Assembly: GCA_003225295.1 (NCBI GenBank)
Contig: QHYZ01000023.1
Span: 1-54,802, forward strand
From: Acidobacteriota bacterium
Lineage (GTDB): Bacteria > Acidobacteriota > Terriglobia > Acidiferrales > UBA7541
Reading direction: 5' to 3'
DNA: 54,802 bases
Notes under the pieces: generated by a model
Database searches by the model: none
Told to the model about the DNA's origin: nothing
What the model saw: only the letters and a program-made list of their open reading frames with translations
Position numbers and translations under genes: made by a program
In this document: one piece after another, positions 45,389 through 53,705 of the stretch
Numbering within the stretch: the stretch's first letter is position 1
Layout of the letters: each line of letters opens with the position of its first letter

Positions 45389-45457
45389 GTGGGACAAGCA
45401 TTCTGGCCTGTCCTCTTGCTGAAATTTCCCGCGGACAGACGGGAATGTCCGTCCCAC
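45389..45457. repeat. compound palindromic repeat, copy 2
   Basis: GTGGGAC (45389-45395) pairs with GTCCCAC (45451-45457), enclosing two smaller hairpins, each GGACA...TGTCC (45392-45413 and 45433-45450). The first half repeats the unit at 35494-35519. It lies between prs and rplY, and its T-poor flanks argue against a plain terminator. Confidence 0.55.
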
Positions 45458-45461
45458 AAAA

Positions 45462-46430
45462 CTAAATAAACAGTTCGCTGATGGAGGTCTCTTCGTGAAT
45501 CGATCGAATCCCGCGCGCCAGCAAATCCGCGACGCTCAACACTTTGATCTTCCCCATCTTCTTCCCTGCTTCGCTCAACGGCACGGAGTCCGTCGCCACC
45601 ACTTCGGTAATGATCGATTTCGCGATCCGCTCCACTGCCGGACCGGAAAGTACTGCATGGGTGCACGCCGCATAGACTTGCGTGGCTCCTTCGCGCGCCA
45701 GCGCCTCGGCCGTCTTCACCAGCGTCCCCGCCGTATCGATAATGTCGTCCACGATCAGCGCACTGCGTCTGCGAACGTCGCCGATCAGGTTCATCACTTC
45801 GCTGACATCCACGTCCACGCGGCGCTTGTCCACGATGGCCAGCGGCGCATCTAGCTTCTTCGCGAAAAACCGCGCCCGCTCCACTCCGCCTGCATCCGGC
45901 GAAACCACCGTTAGATTCGGCAGCTTCATGTGCCGAAAATGTTCCACCAGCACAGGCGAACCATATAAGTGATCCACGGGCACGTCGAAATAGCCCTGAA
46001 TCTGTGGCGCGTGCAAATCCAATGTGAGTGCCCGGCTGGCACCGGCCGTTTCCAGCAAGTCCGCCACGAGTTTCGCGGAGATCGGAACCCGGGGCTTGTC
46101 TTTGCGGTCCTGCCGCGCATAGCAGTAATACGGCAGCACCGCCGTAATTCGCCACGCCGACGCGCGCTTAAACGCGTCGATCATCAGCAGCAGTTCCAAC
46201 AGGTGGCTGTCCACGGGGGCATGGCACGGTTGCACGACGAATACGTCCGCGCCGCGCACATTCTCCAAAATTTGGAAATAAATCTCACCGTCGCTGAATC
46301 GCCCCAGCAGCGCTTTGCCCAGCGGCACGTCCAAGTGGCGGCAGATACTCTCCGCCAGTATCGGATTCGCGGTCCCGGAGAAAATCTTGAATCGGTCGTC
46401 GTTCACGACGCTCGCGCTCCGTGTGGCCAT
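45462..46430 (-). CDS. prs: ribose-phosphate pyrophosphokinase
   Basis: The 322-residue enzyme makes PRPP from ribose-5-phosphate and ATP, feeding purH, apt and the Hpt-like protein. It has FSGTANPILAESICRHLDVPLGKALLGRFSDGEI, the ATP-binding PYYCYARQDRKDKPRVPISAKLVADLL, DLHAPQIQGYFDVPVDHLY, SPDAGGVERARFFAKKL, and the PRPP loop LIVDDIIDTAGTLV. No strong ribosome site precedes ATG 46430. ispE is 101 bases upstream. Confidence 0.97.
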   Translation of the reverse strand: MATRSASVVNDDRFKIFSGTANPILAESICRHLDVPLGKALLGRFSDGEIYFQILENVRGADVFVVQPCHAPVDSHLLELLLMIDAFKRASAWRITAVLPYYCYARQDRKDKPRVPISAKLVADLLETAGASRALTLDLHAPQIQGYFDVPVDHLYGSPVLVEHFRHMKLPNLTVVSPDAGGVERARFFAKKLDAPLAIVDKRRVDVDVSEVMNLIGDVRRRSALIVDDIIDTAGTLVKTAEALAREGATQVYAACTHAVLSGPAVERIAKSIITEVVATDSVPLSEAGKKMGKIKVLSVADLLARGIRSIHEETSISELFI

Positions 46431-46531
46431 TCAGCGGCCACACCACCATGCAGGCCACCGTACCGGAAGGATCTTTCAAACGAGATGGACACGAAGAGAC
46501 GCTGAGGCAGAATCCACGACACGCTCCGAGA

Positions 46532-47434
46532 CTACTCGGCGATGCGCATCAAACGAGCGTACCTCTCGCGCGAGACAGTCTCGCAAACGAAGGTCTGATC
46601 GTGCGGAAACCCAACAGCGGCTCGGCGCGCCGTCGCTGGGCTCGGGAAAACTCCAAACACCGCCGAACCGCTACCCGCCAGCGAGGCTCCTGCAGCTCCT
46701 TTTTGGAGCAACTCCCGCTTGATTTGATCAAGCCGGGGATGCCGCCGGAAAACCGCCCCCTCAAAATCATTCGAAAGGCCGCTTCCCGGCCCACTCCAGC
46801 ATAGAGCACAGAACTCAAAGAGCTTAGAGGTTCCCGCGAATTTTGTCAACCCAACCGGCCTAGCCTTAACCCAGCGATACGCGTCCGGCGTCGAGACATG
46901 AATCTTTTTCGGCGAGACAACCAGGACATGTAGCTTCGGGATATCGGGCAGCGGATAGATCTCGTCGCCCTTGTTCACACCCAGTGCCCGCCCGCCAAAC
47001 AGGAAAAACGGCACATCCGCGCCCAACGATGAACAAATTTCCATCAAACGTGCTGCCGACAGCGTCTTTTTCGCGAGCCGCAGATATCCCCGCAGTGCCG
47101 CGGCGGCGTCGCTAGATCCCCCGCCCAGCCCCCGCCCGGCAGGGATCGCTTTGCTTAGCTCGATTTCGACCCCGCCGCGGATTCTCAGTTCCCGCTGCAG
47201 CGCATCCACGGCGCGATACACGAGATTTTTCTCCACCGGTTCTGCGGAGAGCGGCTGGTTTCCCTCGACGGTCAGGGTAATTGCTGGGCGGCGCGATGTA
47301 CGCAGCCGCAATTCGTCGTGCACCGAGATGGTCTGAAAAATGGTCCGCAATTCGTGAAATCCATCCGCGCGTTTGCCGAGGATATCCAGGCGAAGGTTGA
47401 TTTTTGCGAAAGCGGGAATGCGCACTTCGGACAT
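46532..47434 (-). CDS. ispE: 4-diphosphocytidyl-2-C-methyl-D-erythritol kinase
   Basis: The 300-residue GHMP kinase completes the ispD-ispE-ispF trio in this window. It starts VRIPAFAKINLRLDILGKRADGFHELRTIFQTIS and has the ATP-binding PAGRGLGGGSSDAAAALRGYL, DVPFFLFGGRALG and the late GASLAGSGSAVFGVF. The enzyme phosphorylates the 2-hydroxyl of CDP-methylerythritol. It begins 8 bases after the TPR-protein stop, so they probably form one operon. Confidence 0.95.
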   Translation of the reverse strand: MSEVRIPAFAKINLRLDILGKRADGFHELRTIFQTISVHDELRLRTSRRPAITLTVEGNQPLSAEPVEKNLVYRAVDALQRELRIRGGVEIELSKAIPAGRGLGGGSSDAAAALRGYLRLAKKTLSAARLMEICSSLGADVPFFLFGGRALGVNKGDEIYPLPDIPKLHVLVVSPKKIHVSTPDAYRWVKARPVGLTKFAGTSKLFEFCALCWSGPGSGLSNDFEGAVFRRHPRLDQIKRELLQKGAAGASLAGSGSAVFGVFPSPATARRAAVGFPHDQTFVCETVSRERYARLMRIAE

Positions 47435-47442
47435 GCGCGGAA

Positions 47443-49566
47443 CTACGGCTTAGCGTCGCTGGTCGTGGACTTTTGCGCCACGCGATGCTTCGATCGCGAG
47501 ATCTTCTTTTCGAGTTCCGCGACTTTATCGGTCTCCATGTCCGCGGGCAGCGAGCGGCGCCATTCCACCAGAGATTTTTCCCATTCCGCGGCGGCTAGAT
47601 CGCCCCGGCCCGTCTTGGCGTAGAGATCGCCGAGGTGCGAATGTATCGTCGCGTCGTGCCTTTCGCGCTCCACGGCCTTCCGGAGCGTGCTCTCCGAAGG
47701 GCCGAACTTGCTCTCTTTGAAATAAATCCAGCCGAGGCTATCGAGGTACGCCCCGTTGAAAGGGTCTTCCTTCAGCGCCTGTTGGACCAGCGCTTCCGCT
47801 TCGTCAAGCCGTATCCCCAAGTCGCCCAGCATGTAGCCATAATAATTCAACACCGGAGCATTTCTCGGATTTACGGCAAGCACTTTCTTGAACTGCTCCT
47901 CGGCCTTGTCGAAAAACTTCTGCCGCTCATAGATCGCGCCGAGCAGAAACCACACCATTTCGTTCTCGCGCGCCTGCCCCGGCAGCACTTCCGCGGCGCG
48001 AGCCGCCTCTTCGGCTTCCTTGTAGCGCCGCCCGCGCTCGTACACTTGCGCGATGTTCAAATACGTCTCGCGGTCTCCCGCATCGCCGTGGAGTTGCGTT
48101 CTCAGAATCTTGACCGCCTCGTCTGTCTGTCCGTTCTCGCCGAGCAACAGCGCGTGACTTGTGCGAATCGCGGGATCGGCCGGGTATTTCGCCAGCGCTT
48201 CCTTGCCCGTCTGTAGGGCTTTGGGCAGGTCTTTTGCCGCGCGGTACGTATCCATGATCATCATCCGCGCGCGGCGATCCTCTTCGTCCCCCAGATGCCC
48301 CAACTCCTCGAAGGTATAAGTCGCGGCCTGATAATTTTGCGTATCGCGATAAAGCTGCCCGAGTTGCTGATACAGGATGGCCAGCGACCGCCGCCGCGAC
48401 GACGCCGCGGGAGGCTGTCCCTTGATGCCCGTCACGGCGTCCGACAAGACGCGGATGGCATCTTCAAAGCGCCCCTGCGCCTGGTACAGCATGGCCTCGT
48501 TGTACATTACTTCCAGGCTGCCCGGTGCGTACTGCCGCGCCTTCACGAGATTCTCTTCTGCCTTATCGAGCCGGTGCAGTTCGCGGTAAATCTGGGCGAT
48601 TCGCAAATACACGTCCGAATCGTCCGGCATCACGTCCGCAAGCTTCTCGTACACCTTCAACGCTTCGGAATATTTCTCTTCGGCCAGCAAAGTCTGCCCC
48701 AGCCCGCGCTGGTGGCTCACCTCCGAAGGATCGAGTTCAGCGGCCTGGCGGTAGGCCTCTTCCGCTTTCTCCAACTCATGCGCCTGGGTGTGGGCATCGC
48801 CCAGAAGATCCAGCAGCACCGGTGTAGGAGAATGTGCGGTGATTCCCTCGAGCAGCGTAACCGCCTGGGGGGACTTGCCCTGGTCCATCAGCAACTGTGT
48901 CAATTGCTCGACCGCCGGTTCGTTTTCCGGATCGTTCTTCAGGATGCTCCTCAGAACCTGTTCGGCCTTGTCGTGTTCGTTCTTCAGCCGGTAAAGACGC
49001 GCCAGCCACAATGCCGACTCGCTATCCGCAGGATCGAGCCGGTTAATCTCGCGGTATTGCTCGATGGCGCGGTTCACCGTTTCCGACTGGCCGCTGCTCA
49101 CACTGACGTCCCCCAGGCTCCGCAAATAGATCCGCCCCAGCAGCCGGCGCGATTGCACGTTATCCGGGTCGCGTTTCAGGATTTCCTGCGCTTCGGCTAC
49201 GGCATCGTGAATCCGCTGCGCCTTCCAGTACATCTCCGCCAGCCGTTCGCCGATGACCTGCGACTTCGGATCCAAGGCATACGCTTTCTTGTACGCCTCG
49301 ATCGCCTTTGTGGCGTATTCCGCGTTACTGCTCGCTTCGTACTGCTGTTCGTAGATGTGGCCGATCGTGAAGTTGTAGTAGGCCTCGGCGCGCGTGGAGT
49401 CTTTTTCGAGAGCGGCGGTTTTCGAGTCGGCAGATTGCTCCTGCATCGCAGCAGGAGAATCGGTCATCTTTTCAGTCCCCGGGTTAGCGGGCATCTGCGC
49501 CACGGCAGCCGCGCCGGTGGCACCCGTTAACAGTATGGCAAGAGTAACCCGTCTAAGGTTCATCAT
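47443..49566 (-). CDS. exported TPR-repeat protein
   Basis: The 707-residue protein has a signal peptide (RRVTLAILLTGATGAAAVAQ). Tetratricopeptide repeats then run nearly end to end, with clear units such as AIEQYREINRLDPADSESALWLARLYRLKNEHDKAEQVLRSILKNDPENEPAVEQL, ALKVYEKLADVMPDDSDVYLRIAQIYRELHRLDKAEENL and KAEEQFKKVLAVNPRNAPVLNYYGYML. No enzymatic domain is seen. It is likely a periplasmic or outer-membrane scaffold. It precedes ispE by 8 bases, an unusual partner. The tail is basic. ATG 49563 is an equal alternative start. Confidence 0.85.
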   Translation of the reverse strand: MMNLRRVTLAILLTGATGAAAVAQMPANPGTEKMTDSPAAMQEQSADSKTAALEKDSTRAEAYYNFTIGHIYEQQYEASSNAEYATKAIEAYKKAYALDPKSQVIGERLAEMYWKAQRIHDAVAEAQEILKRDPDNVQSRRLLGRIYLRSLGDVSVSSGQSETVNRAIEQYREINRLDPADSESALWLARLYRLKNEHDKAEQVLRSILKNDPENEPAVEQLTQLLMDQGKSPQAVTLLEGITAHSPTPVLLDLLGDAHTQAHELEKAEEAYRQAAELDPSEVSHQRGLGQTLLAEEKYSEALKVYEKLADVMPDDSDVYLRIAQIYRELHRLDKAEENLVKARQYAPGSLEVMYNEAMLYQAQGRFEDAIRVLSDAVTGIKGQPPAASSRRRSLAILYQQLGQLYRDTQNYQAATYTFEELGHLGDEEDRRARMMIMDTYRAAKDLPKALQTGKEALAKYPADPAIRTSHALLLGENGQTDEAVKILRTQLHGDAGDRETYLNIAQVYERGRRYKEAEEAARAAEVLPGQARENEMVWFLLGAIYERQKFFDKAEEQFKKVLAVNPRNAPVLNYYGYMLGDLGIRLDEAEALVQQALKEDPFNGAYLDSLGWIYFKESKFGPSESTLRKAVERERHDATIHSHLGDLYAKTGRGDLAAAEWEKSLVEWRRSLPADMETDKVAELEKKISRSKHRVAQKSTTSDAKP

Positions 49567-49720
49567 AGCCCCAGAAACTTAAAGTATCCCATGCGGCCGA
49601 AACGCGGTCAAAAACCAAATGGCAGACGTTTCCAGAGCTTGGGCGCCCCCGGAGATTGGATGCAGCCCAGCGGAGAAACGTTCTCAACCGGGGGGCCGGA
49701 GGTGAACTACAGAGCAAATT

Positions 49721-51292
49721 TCAGTGCAGAAAGTGCCGCATACCAGTAAACACCATGGCTAGGCTCAGCCGATCGGCGGCGGCTATGACCTCTGCATCGC
49801 GCACCGAACCGCCAGGCTGGATCACCGCCGTCGCTCCCGCTTTCGCTGCTTCTTCAACTCCGTCCGCAAAGGGAAAGAATGCGTCGGAAGCAACCACCGT
49901 ACCGGCCAGCGAAGATTGCGCCTTCATCACCGCAATTCTCACGGAATCGACCCGGCTCATCTGTCCTGCGCCGACGCCCAGCGTCGCGCCATCCTTGGCG
50001 AAGACGATGGCATTCGACTTCACGTGCTTCGCCACTTTCCACGCGAAGCGCATGGCGTGCATCTCTTCGGCCGTTGGCGCACGCTTGGTCACCATGCGCA
50101 GGTCGTCGTCCTTGATCTCCCCCAGGTCCGGCTGCTGCACAAGCATCCCCCCAAGAATGCGCTTGAGCTGCAATTCGCGTTCCGGCTCCAGGCCACCCGC
50201 GGGCAGCTCCAGCAGCCGCAGGTTTTTCTTCGCCGCGAAGATTTCTTTTGCGCGGTCCGCAAAGCCGGGCGCGGCGATGCATTCCACGAAAAGTTTCGCG
50301 ACCTCTTCCGCGGCTGCGGTATCCACCGCGCGGTTGAATGCCAGCACCCCGCCGAAGGCCGAGACCGGGTCGCACGCCAAGGCCTTCAAGTACGCATCGA
50401 CCAGCGTTTCTCGCTCCGCGGCCCCGCAGGGATTGTTGTGCTTGATAATCACCGCCGCTGGATTCTTGAATTTCGCGGCCAGGCTCCGTGCCGCCTCCAG
50501 ATCAACGAGATTGTTGTAGGAAAGTTCCTTGCCCTGGAGTTGCTTCGCCGCCGCCAAACCCAGCGGGGCGCGCTCCGCCGGAACATACAGAGCCGCGGCT
50601 TGGTGGGGATTTTCCCCGTACCGCAATTCCTGCTGTCGCCGCAAAACGATATGCACGAATTCCGGGAGCACTGGTTTCGCTTCCAGGGCAACCCGCCCGG
50701 ATCCCGCCGACAGCCGTTCCAATTCCGTAGCGATCATGCCGTCGTACCGCGAAGTCCTGGCGAAAACTTTTCGTGCCAGCTCCAGCCGTGTCGCCAGCGT
50801 CGTTTCGCCCGCGCTCTCGATTTGCCTCGCCACACGCTCGAAATCCGCTGCGTCCGTCACCACCGTCACGCTCTCGAAATTCTTCGCCGCCGATCGCAGC
50901 ATCGTCGGTCCGCCGATGTCGATGTTCTCGATCAGCTCTGTGGCCGTCAGACCCGCTTTCGCTGCCGTCGCTTCAAACGGATACAGATTCACCGCCACCA
51001 GATCGATCGGCGCGATTCCGTATTCGGCAGCCTGTTTCTCGTCTTCCGTGTGCCCCCGCCGGAAGAGCAGCCCTCCGTGCACTTTGGGGTGTAGGGTTTT
51101 TACGCGTCCGCCCAGCATTTCGGGCCAGCCCGTGAAATCTGAAACATCGCGAACAGCGATTCCTGCTTCACGCAACAGCTTGGCGGTCCCGCCCGTCGAA
51201 AGAATCTCGATCTTCTGCGCGGCCAGCCGCTTGGCAAATTCCACGACCCCGGTCTTGTCAAACACGCTGATCAGCGCGCGCCGCACCGCCAT
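49721..51292 (-). CDS. purH: bifunctional AICAR formyltransferase/IMP cyclohydrolase
   Basis: The 523-residue enzyme does the last two steps of IMP synthesis. The N-terminal cyclohydrolase has RRALISVFDKTGVVEFAKRLAAQKIEILSTGGTAKLLREAGI and GRVKTLHPKVHGGLLFRR. The C-terminal formyltransferase has ALYVPAERAPLG, VIIKHNNPCGAA, SAFGGVLAFNR and ASDAFFPFADGVEEAAKAGATAVIQPGGSVRD. GGAGGAA precedes ATG 51292. The gene appears to stand alone between the TPR protein and the coiled protein. Confidence 0.97.
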   Translation of the reverse strand: MAVRRALISVFDKTGVVEFAKRLAAQKIEILSTGGTAKLLREAGIAVRDVSDFTGWPEMLGGRVKTLHPKVHGGLLFRRGHTEDEKQAAEYGIAPIDLVAVNLYPFEATAAKAGLTATELIENIDIGGPTMLRSAAKNFESVTVVTDAADFERVARQIESAGETTLATRLELARKVFARTSRYDGMIATELERLSAGSGRVALEAKPVLPEFVHIVLRRQQELRYGENPHQAAALYVPAERAPLGLAAAKQLQGKELSYNNLVDLEAARSLAAKFKNPAAVIIKHNNPCGAAERETLVDAYLKALACDPVSAFGGVLAFNRAVDTAAAEEVAKLFVECIAAPGFADRAKEIFAAKKNLRLLELPAGGLEPERELQLKRILGGMLVQQPDLGEIKDDDLRMVTKRAPTAEEMHAMRFAWKVAKHVKSNAIVFAKDGATLGVGAGQMSRVDSVRIAVMKAQSSLAGTVVASDAFFPFADGVEEAAKAGATAVIQPGGSVRDAEVIAAADRLSLAMVFTGMRHFLH

Positions 51293-51382
51293 GGATTCCT
51301 CCACATTGAGAAAAGCACAACAGTGTAAGGGGATGACGCGAATAGGGAAAGTACAAAACCTGTGGGAAACGCCGGGGAGTGC

Positions 51383-51994
51383 TTACGCCTTCACGAGGGC
51401 TTTCAGTTTGACATGGCCTTGGACTACTTCCACGACATATTCGACGTCGCGGCATTTCTTCTGCGTTTGCAATTCTTTTGTTTTCTTGCGCACGAATTCG
51501 TTGAAGCTAGAGCGCGAAAGATTTTCCGTCTCTTCGCCGGCGGTCTGCTTAGCCTGCAGGAACGCCCGGTACAACTGGTCGACCTTCTCTGTTTCACGCT
51601 CCGGCTCGGAGCAGGTAATGCGAAATGCTCTGGACTCACCCGCCACGGCTGCAGTCGCGTGCTCTTCGGCTTCTTTTTTAGCGCGGGCCGCTTCGATCTC
51701 CTTGGCGGCCGCGCCGAAGTGCCGCTGGATTTTCCCTTCTTCTTTCTGCGCCGTTCGCTTCCTAAAGATGTCTTTATATTTTGCGTAGGTTTGCGAGAGG
51801 TTGTTGAAACGGAACCGTTGCGCGAACTTGAGTTCGCCGCCGCGTTCCGCATAGCGCTTCACGATAATATCGATGCGCCATTCGATCTCCGTGGGCGGAC
51901 GCTTCCTGCCTCCCCCGAAATACTGGTCGTATTCGATCTTGAGCTGACGGATGTCCCGTTCGAGCTGGCCCAGCTCTTCGTCGATGGTCGCCAT
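51383..51994 (-). CDS. helical protein, MXAN_5187-like family
   Basis: The 203-residue cytoplasmic protein is mostly helix. Its N-terminal part, LGQLERDIRQLKIEYDQYFGGGRKRPPTEIEWRIDIIVKRYAE, resembles a family first noted around myxobacterial MXAN_5187, to my memory. The middle (RKRTAQKEEGKIQRHFGAAAKEIEAARAKKEAEEHA) is likely coiled coil. The end has YRAFLQAKQTAGEETENLSRSSFNEFVRKKTKEL, a segment like an RNA- or protein-binding helix pair. Function is unknown. The frame stays open into selA, but ATG 51994 gives the sensible start. It diverges from selA. Confidence 0.68.
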   Translation of the reverse strand: MATIDEELGQLERDIRQLKIEYDQYFGGGRKRPPTEIEWRIDIIVKRYAERGGELKFAQRFRFNNLSQTYAKYKDIFRKRTAQKEEGKIQRHFGAAAKEIEAARAKKEAEEHATAAVAGESRAFRITCSEPERETEKVDQLYRAFLQAKQTAGEETENLSRSSFNEFVRKKTKELQTQKKCRDVEYVVEVVQGHVKLKALVKA

Positions 51995-52157
51995 GCGTAG
52001 AGAAATCCCTCGAGTCTCCATGCTAGGAGTACGGAAGAACGGAGTCAACCGGGCGGATCCATTCGCGACCATGCCCATCCGGCAGCACGCGCGGTCGCGC
52101 CCCGGGGCGCCGGTTATCGGCATTGCCCGCCGCTTCGCACTGTGCTGAAATGTTCGC

Positions 52158-53588
52158 ATGGAAACGCGCGGTAGGAGAACGGTTTCAGCGGAGCGGGCGG
52201 AATTGCTGCGGAAGATTCCGTCGGTGGATGAACTGCTGCTGCAGCCGCGACTGGCGGCACTCTCGAAACGCGCGGACCGCAACTTGGTCGTCGAAGTCAC
52301 GCGTGCTGCGCTTGCGGATTTGCGTGCACGCATCACAGGTGATTCGAATTGGACAGCCATCAGTCTGGACTCCGCTTCCGTGGAAGAGCTCATCTCGGAC
52401 CAAGTGGAAAAAATTCTGTCGCGCTCGCTGCAGCCGGTCATTAACGCGACCGGAGTGATTTTGCACACGAATCTGGGCCGCGCGCCGTTGCCGGAAACAG
52501 TCGTGGACGAATTCCGGCGCACGGCGACGCAATATTCGAACCTGGAATACGATCTGGAAGCGGGTGCGCGGGGGAAGCGGGATGTGCATACATCCGAATT
52601 GCTGACCCGACTCACGGGGGCGGAAGCCGCCGTTGTGGTCAACAATTGCGCGGCGGGGGTGCTGGTGACGCTTGCGGCACTGGCACGGGGCGGCGAAGTG
52701 ATCGTTTCGCGCGGAGAGCTGATTGAAATCGGGGACGGCTTTCGAATTCCGGAGATTATGGAGCAGAGCGGCGCGGTCCTTCGCGAAGTCGGGACAACCA
52801 ATCGCACGCACCTTGCGGACTACGGAAACGCAATCAACGAAAAGACGCGCATTTTGTTGCGCGTGCATCCCTCGAATTTCAAGGTGACTGGATTTACCGA
52901 TAAACCTTCGATCGAAGAACTGGTGGCGCTCAGCCAGCAGAAGGGGTTGCCGCTCGTGGAGGATCTCGGCTCAGGCTGCCTCGTGGATCTTTCCGAGTAT
53001 GGCGTCAGCGAGCCAACCGTGAAGCAAAGTGTCCAGGCTGGTGTTTCCGTGGTGATGTTCAGCGGCGACAAGCTGCTGGGGGGTCCGCAGGCGGGTGTCA
53101 TCGCGGGGAAAAAAGAGCTCATCGCCCGCATCCGGCGCCACCCGCTGTTTCGCGCACTGCGTGTGGACAAACTCACTATCGCCGCGCTGGAAGCCACTCT
53201 CGGGTCCTATCTTCGCGCGGCCTGGGAGGAAATCCCCGTCATTTGCATGATTCGCGCGACTCCGCAGGAACTGAAGCGCCGCGCGGAGAATTTCATTCGC
53301 GAGCTGCGCCCCGAACTCCCTCTCGATGAAGTCGAGATTGAAATCGCGGATGGAAGTTCTCTCGTTGGCGGTGGCTCAACACCTTCGCAATCGCTTCCTA
53401 GTAAGATGATTCGAATCGCCAGCGCGCGCTATTCCGCGGCGAAACTCGAACAGCGGCTTCGCTGTGCCCCCGCCGGAGTCTCGGTAATCGCCCGCGTGGA
53501 GGACGACCGGCTCATCCTGGACCTCCGCACGGTATTCCCCGAGCAGGAGCCAGTTTTGGTGAAGACGCTCGCCGCCGCGCTTCACTAG
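52158..53588 (+). CDS. selA: L-seryl-tRNA(Sec) selenium transferase
   Basis: The 476-residue PLP enzyme converts Ser-tRNA(Sec) to Sec-tRNA(Sec). It starts LLRKIPSVDELLLQPRLAALS and has the family core PVINATGVILHTNLGRAPLP, VVVNNCAAGVLVTLAALARGGEVIVSRGELIEIGDGFRIPEIMEQSGA, VHPSNFKVTGFT, LPLVEDLGSGCLVDL and the PLP-lysine motif FSGDKLLGGPQAG. Its presence implies that the organism makes selenoproteins. selB, selD and tRNA-Sec are not in the window. No ribosome site is clear before ATG 52158. Confidence 0.95.
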   Translation: METRGRRTVSAERAELLRKIPSVDELLLQPRLAALSKRADRNLVVEVTRAALADLRARITGDSNWTAISLDSASVEELISDQVEKILSRSLQPVINATGVILHTNLGRAPLPETVVDEFRRTATQYSNLEYDLEAGARGKRDVHTSELLTRLTGAEAAVVVNNCAAGVLVTLAALARGGEVIVSRGELIEIGDGFRIPEIMEQSGAVLREVGTTNRTHLADYGNAINEKTRILLRVHPSNFKVTGFTDKPSIEELVALSQQKGLPLVEDLGSGCLVDLSEYGVSEPTVKQSVQAGVSVVMFSGDKLLGGPQAGVIAGKKELIARIRRHPLFRALRVDKLTIAALEATLGSYLRAAWEEIPVICMIRATPQELKRRAENFIRELRPELPLDEVEIEIADGSSLVGGGSTPSQSLPSKMIRIASARYSAAKLEQRLRCAPAGVSVIARVEDDRLILDLRTVFPEQEPVLVKTLAAALH

Positions 53589-53705
53589 CCTGGAATTTGC
53601 GGCTATCGTTCCGGTCAATTCCGGCGTCGAAGAAAGCAAGTGAAGGTTGTAGCCGGAATCACAGCCGGTAGCCACGCGTGTGGGGCTCCTGGTGAGGAAA
53701 AGGCC

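Noticed and set aside
48295-49530. A 411-codon open frame on the plus strand opposite the TPR gene
   Set aside because: It is a mirror of a high-GC coding frame; its translation is Arg/Leu/His-rich with no family pattern, while the minus-strand TPR repeats are clear.
49916-51094. A 392-codon open frame on the plus strand opposite purH
   Set aside because: The minus-strand purH is unmistakable and the plus-strand product is Arg-rich without motifs.
51995-52807. Longer N-terminus for the coiled protein, reaching into selA
   Set aside because: The extension is antisense to selA and Ser/Arg-rich; ATG 51994 gives a sensible start.
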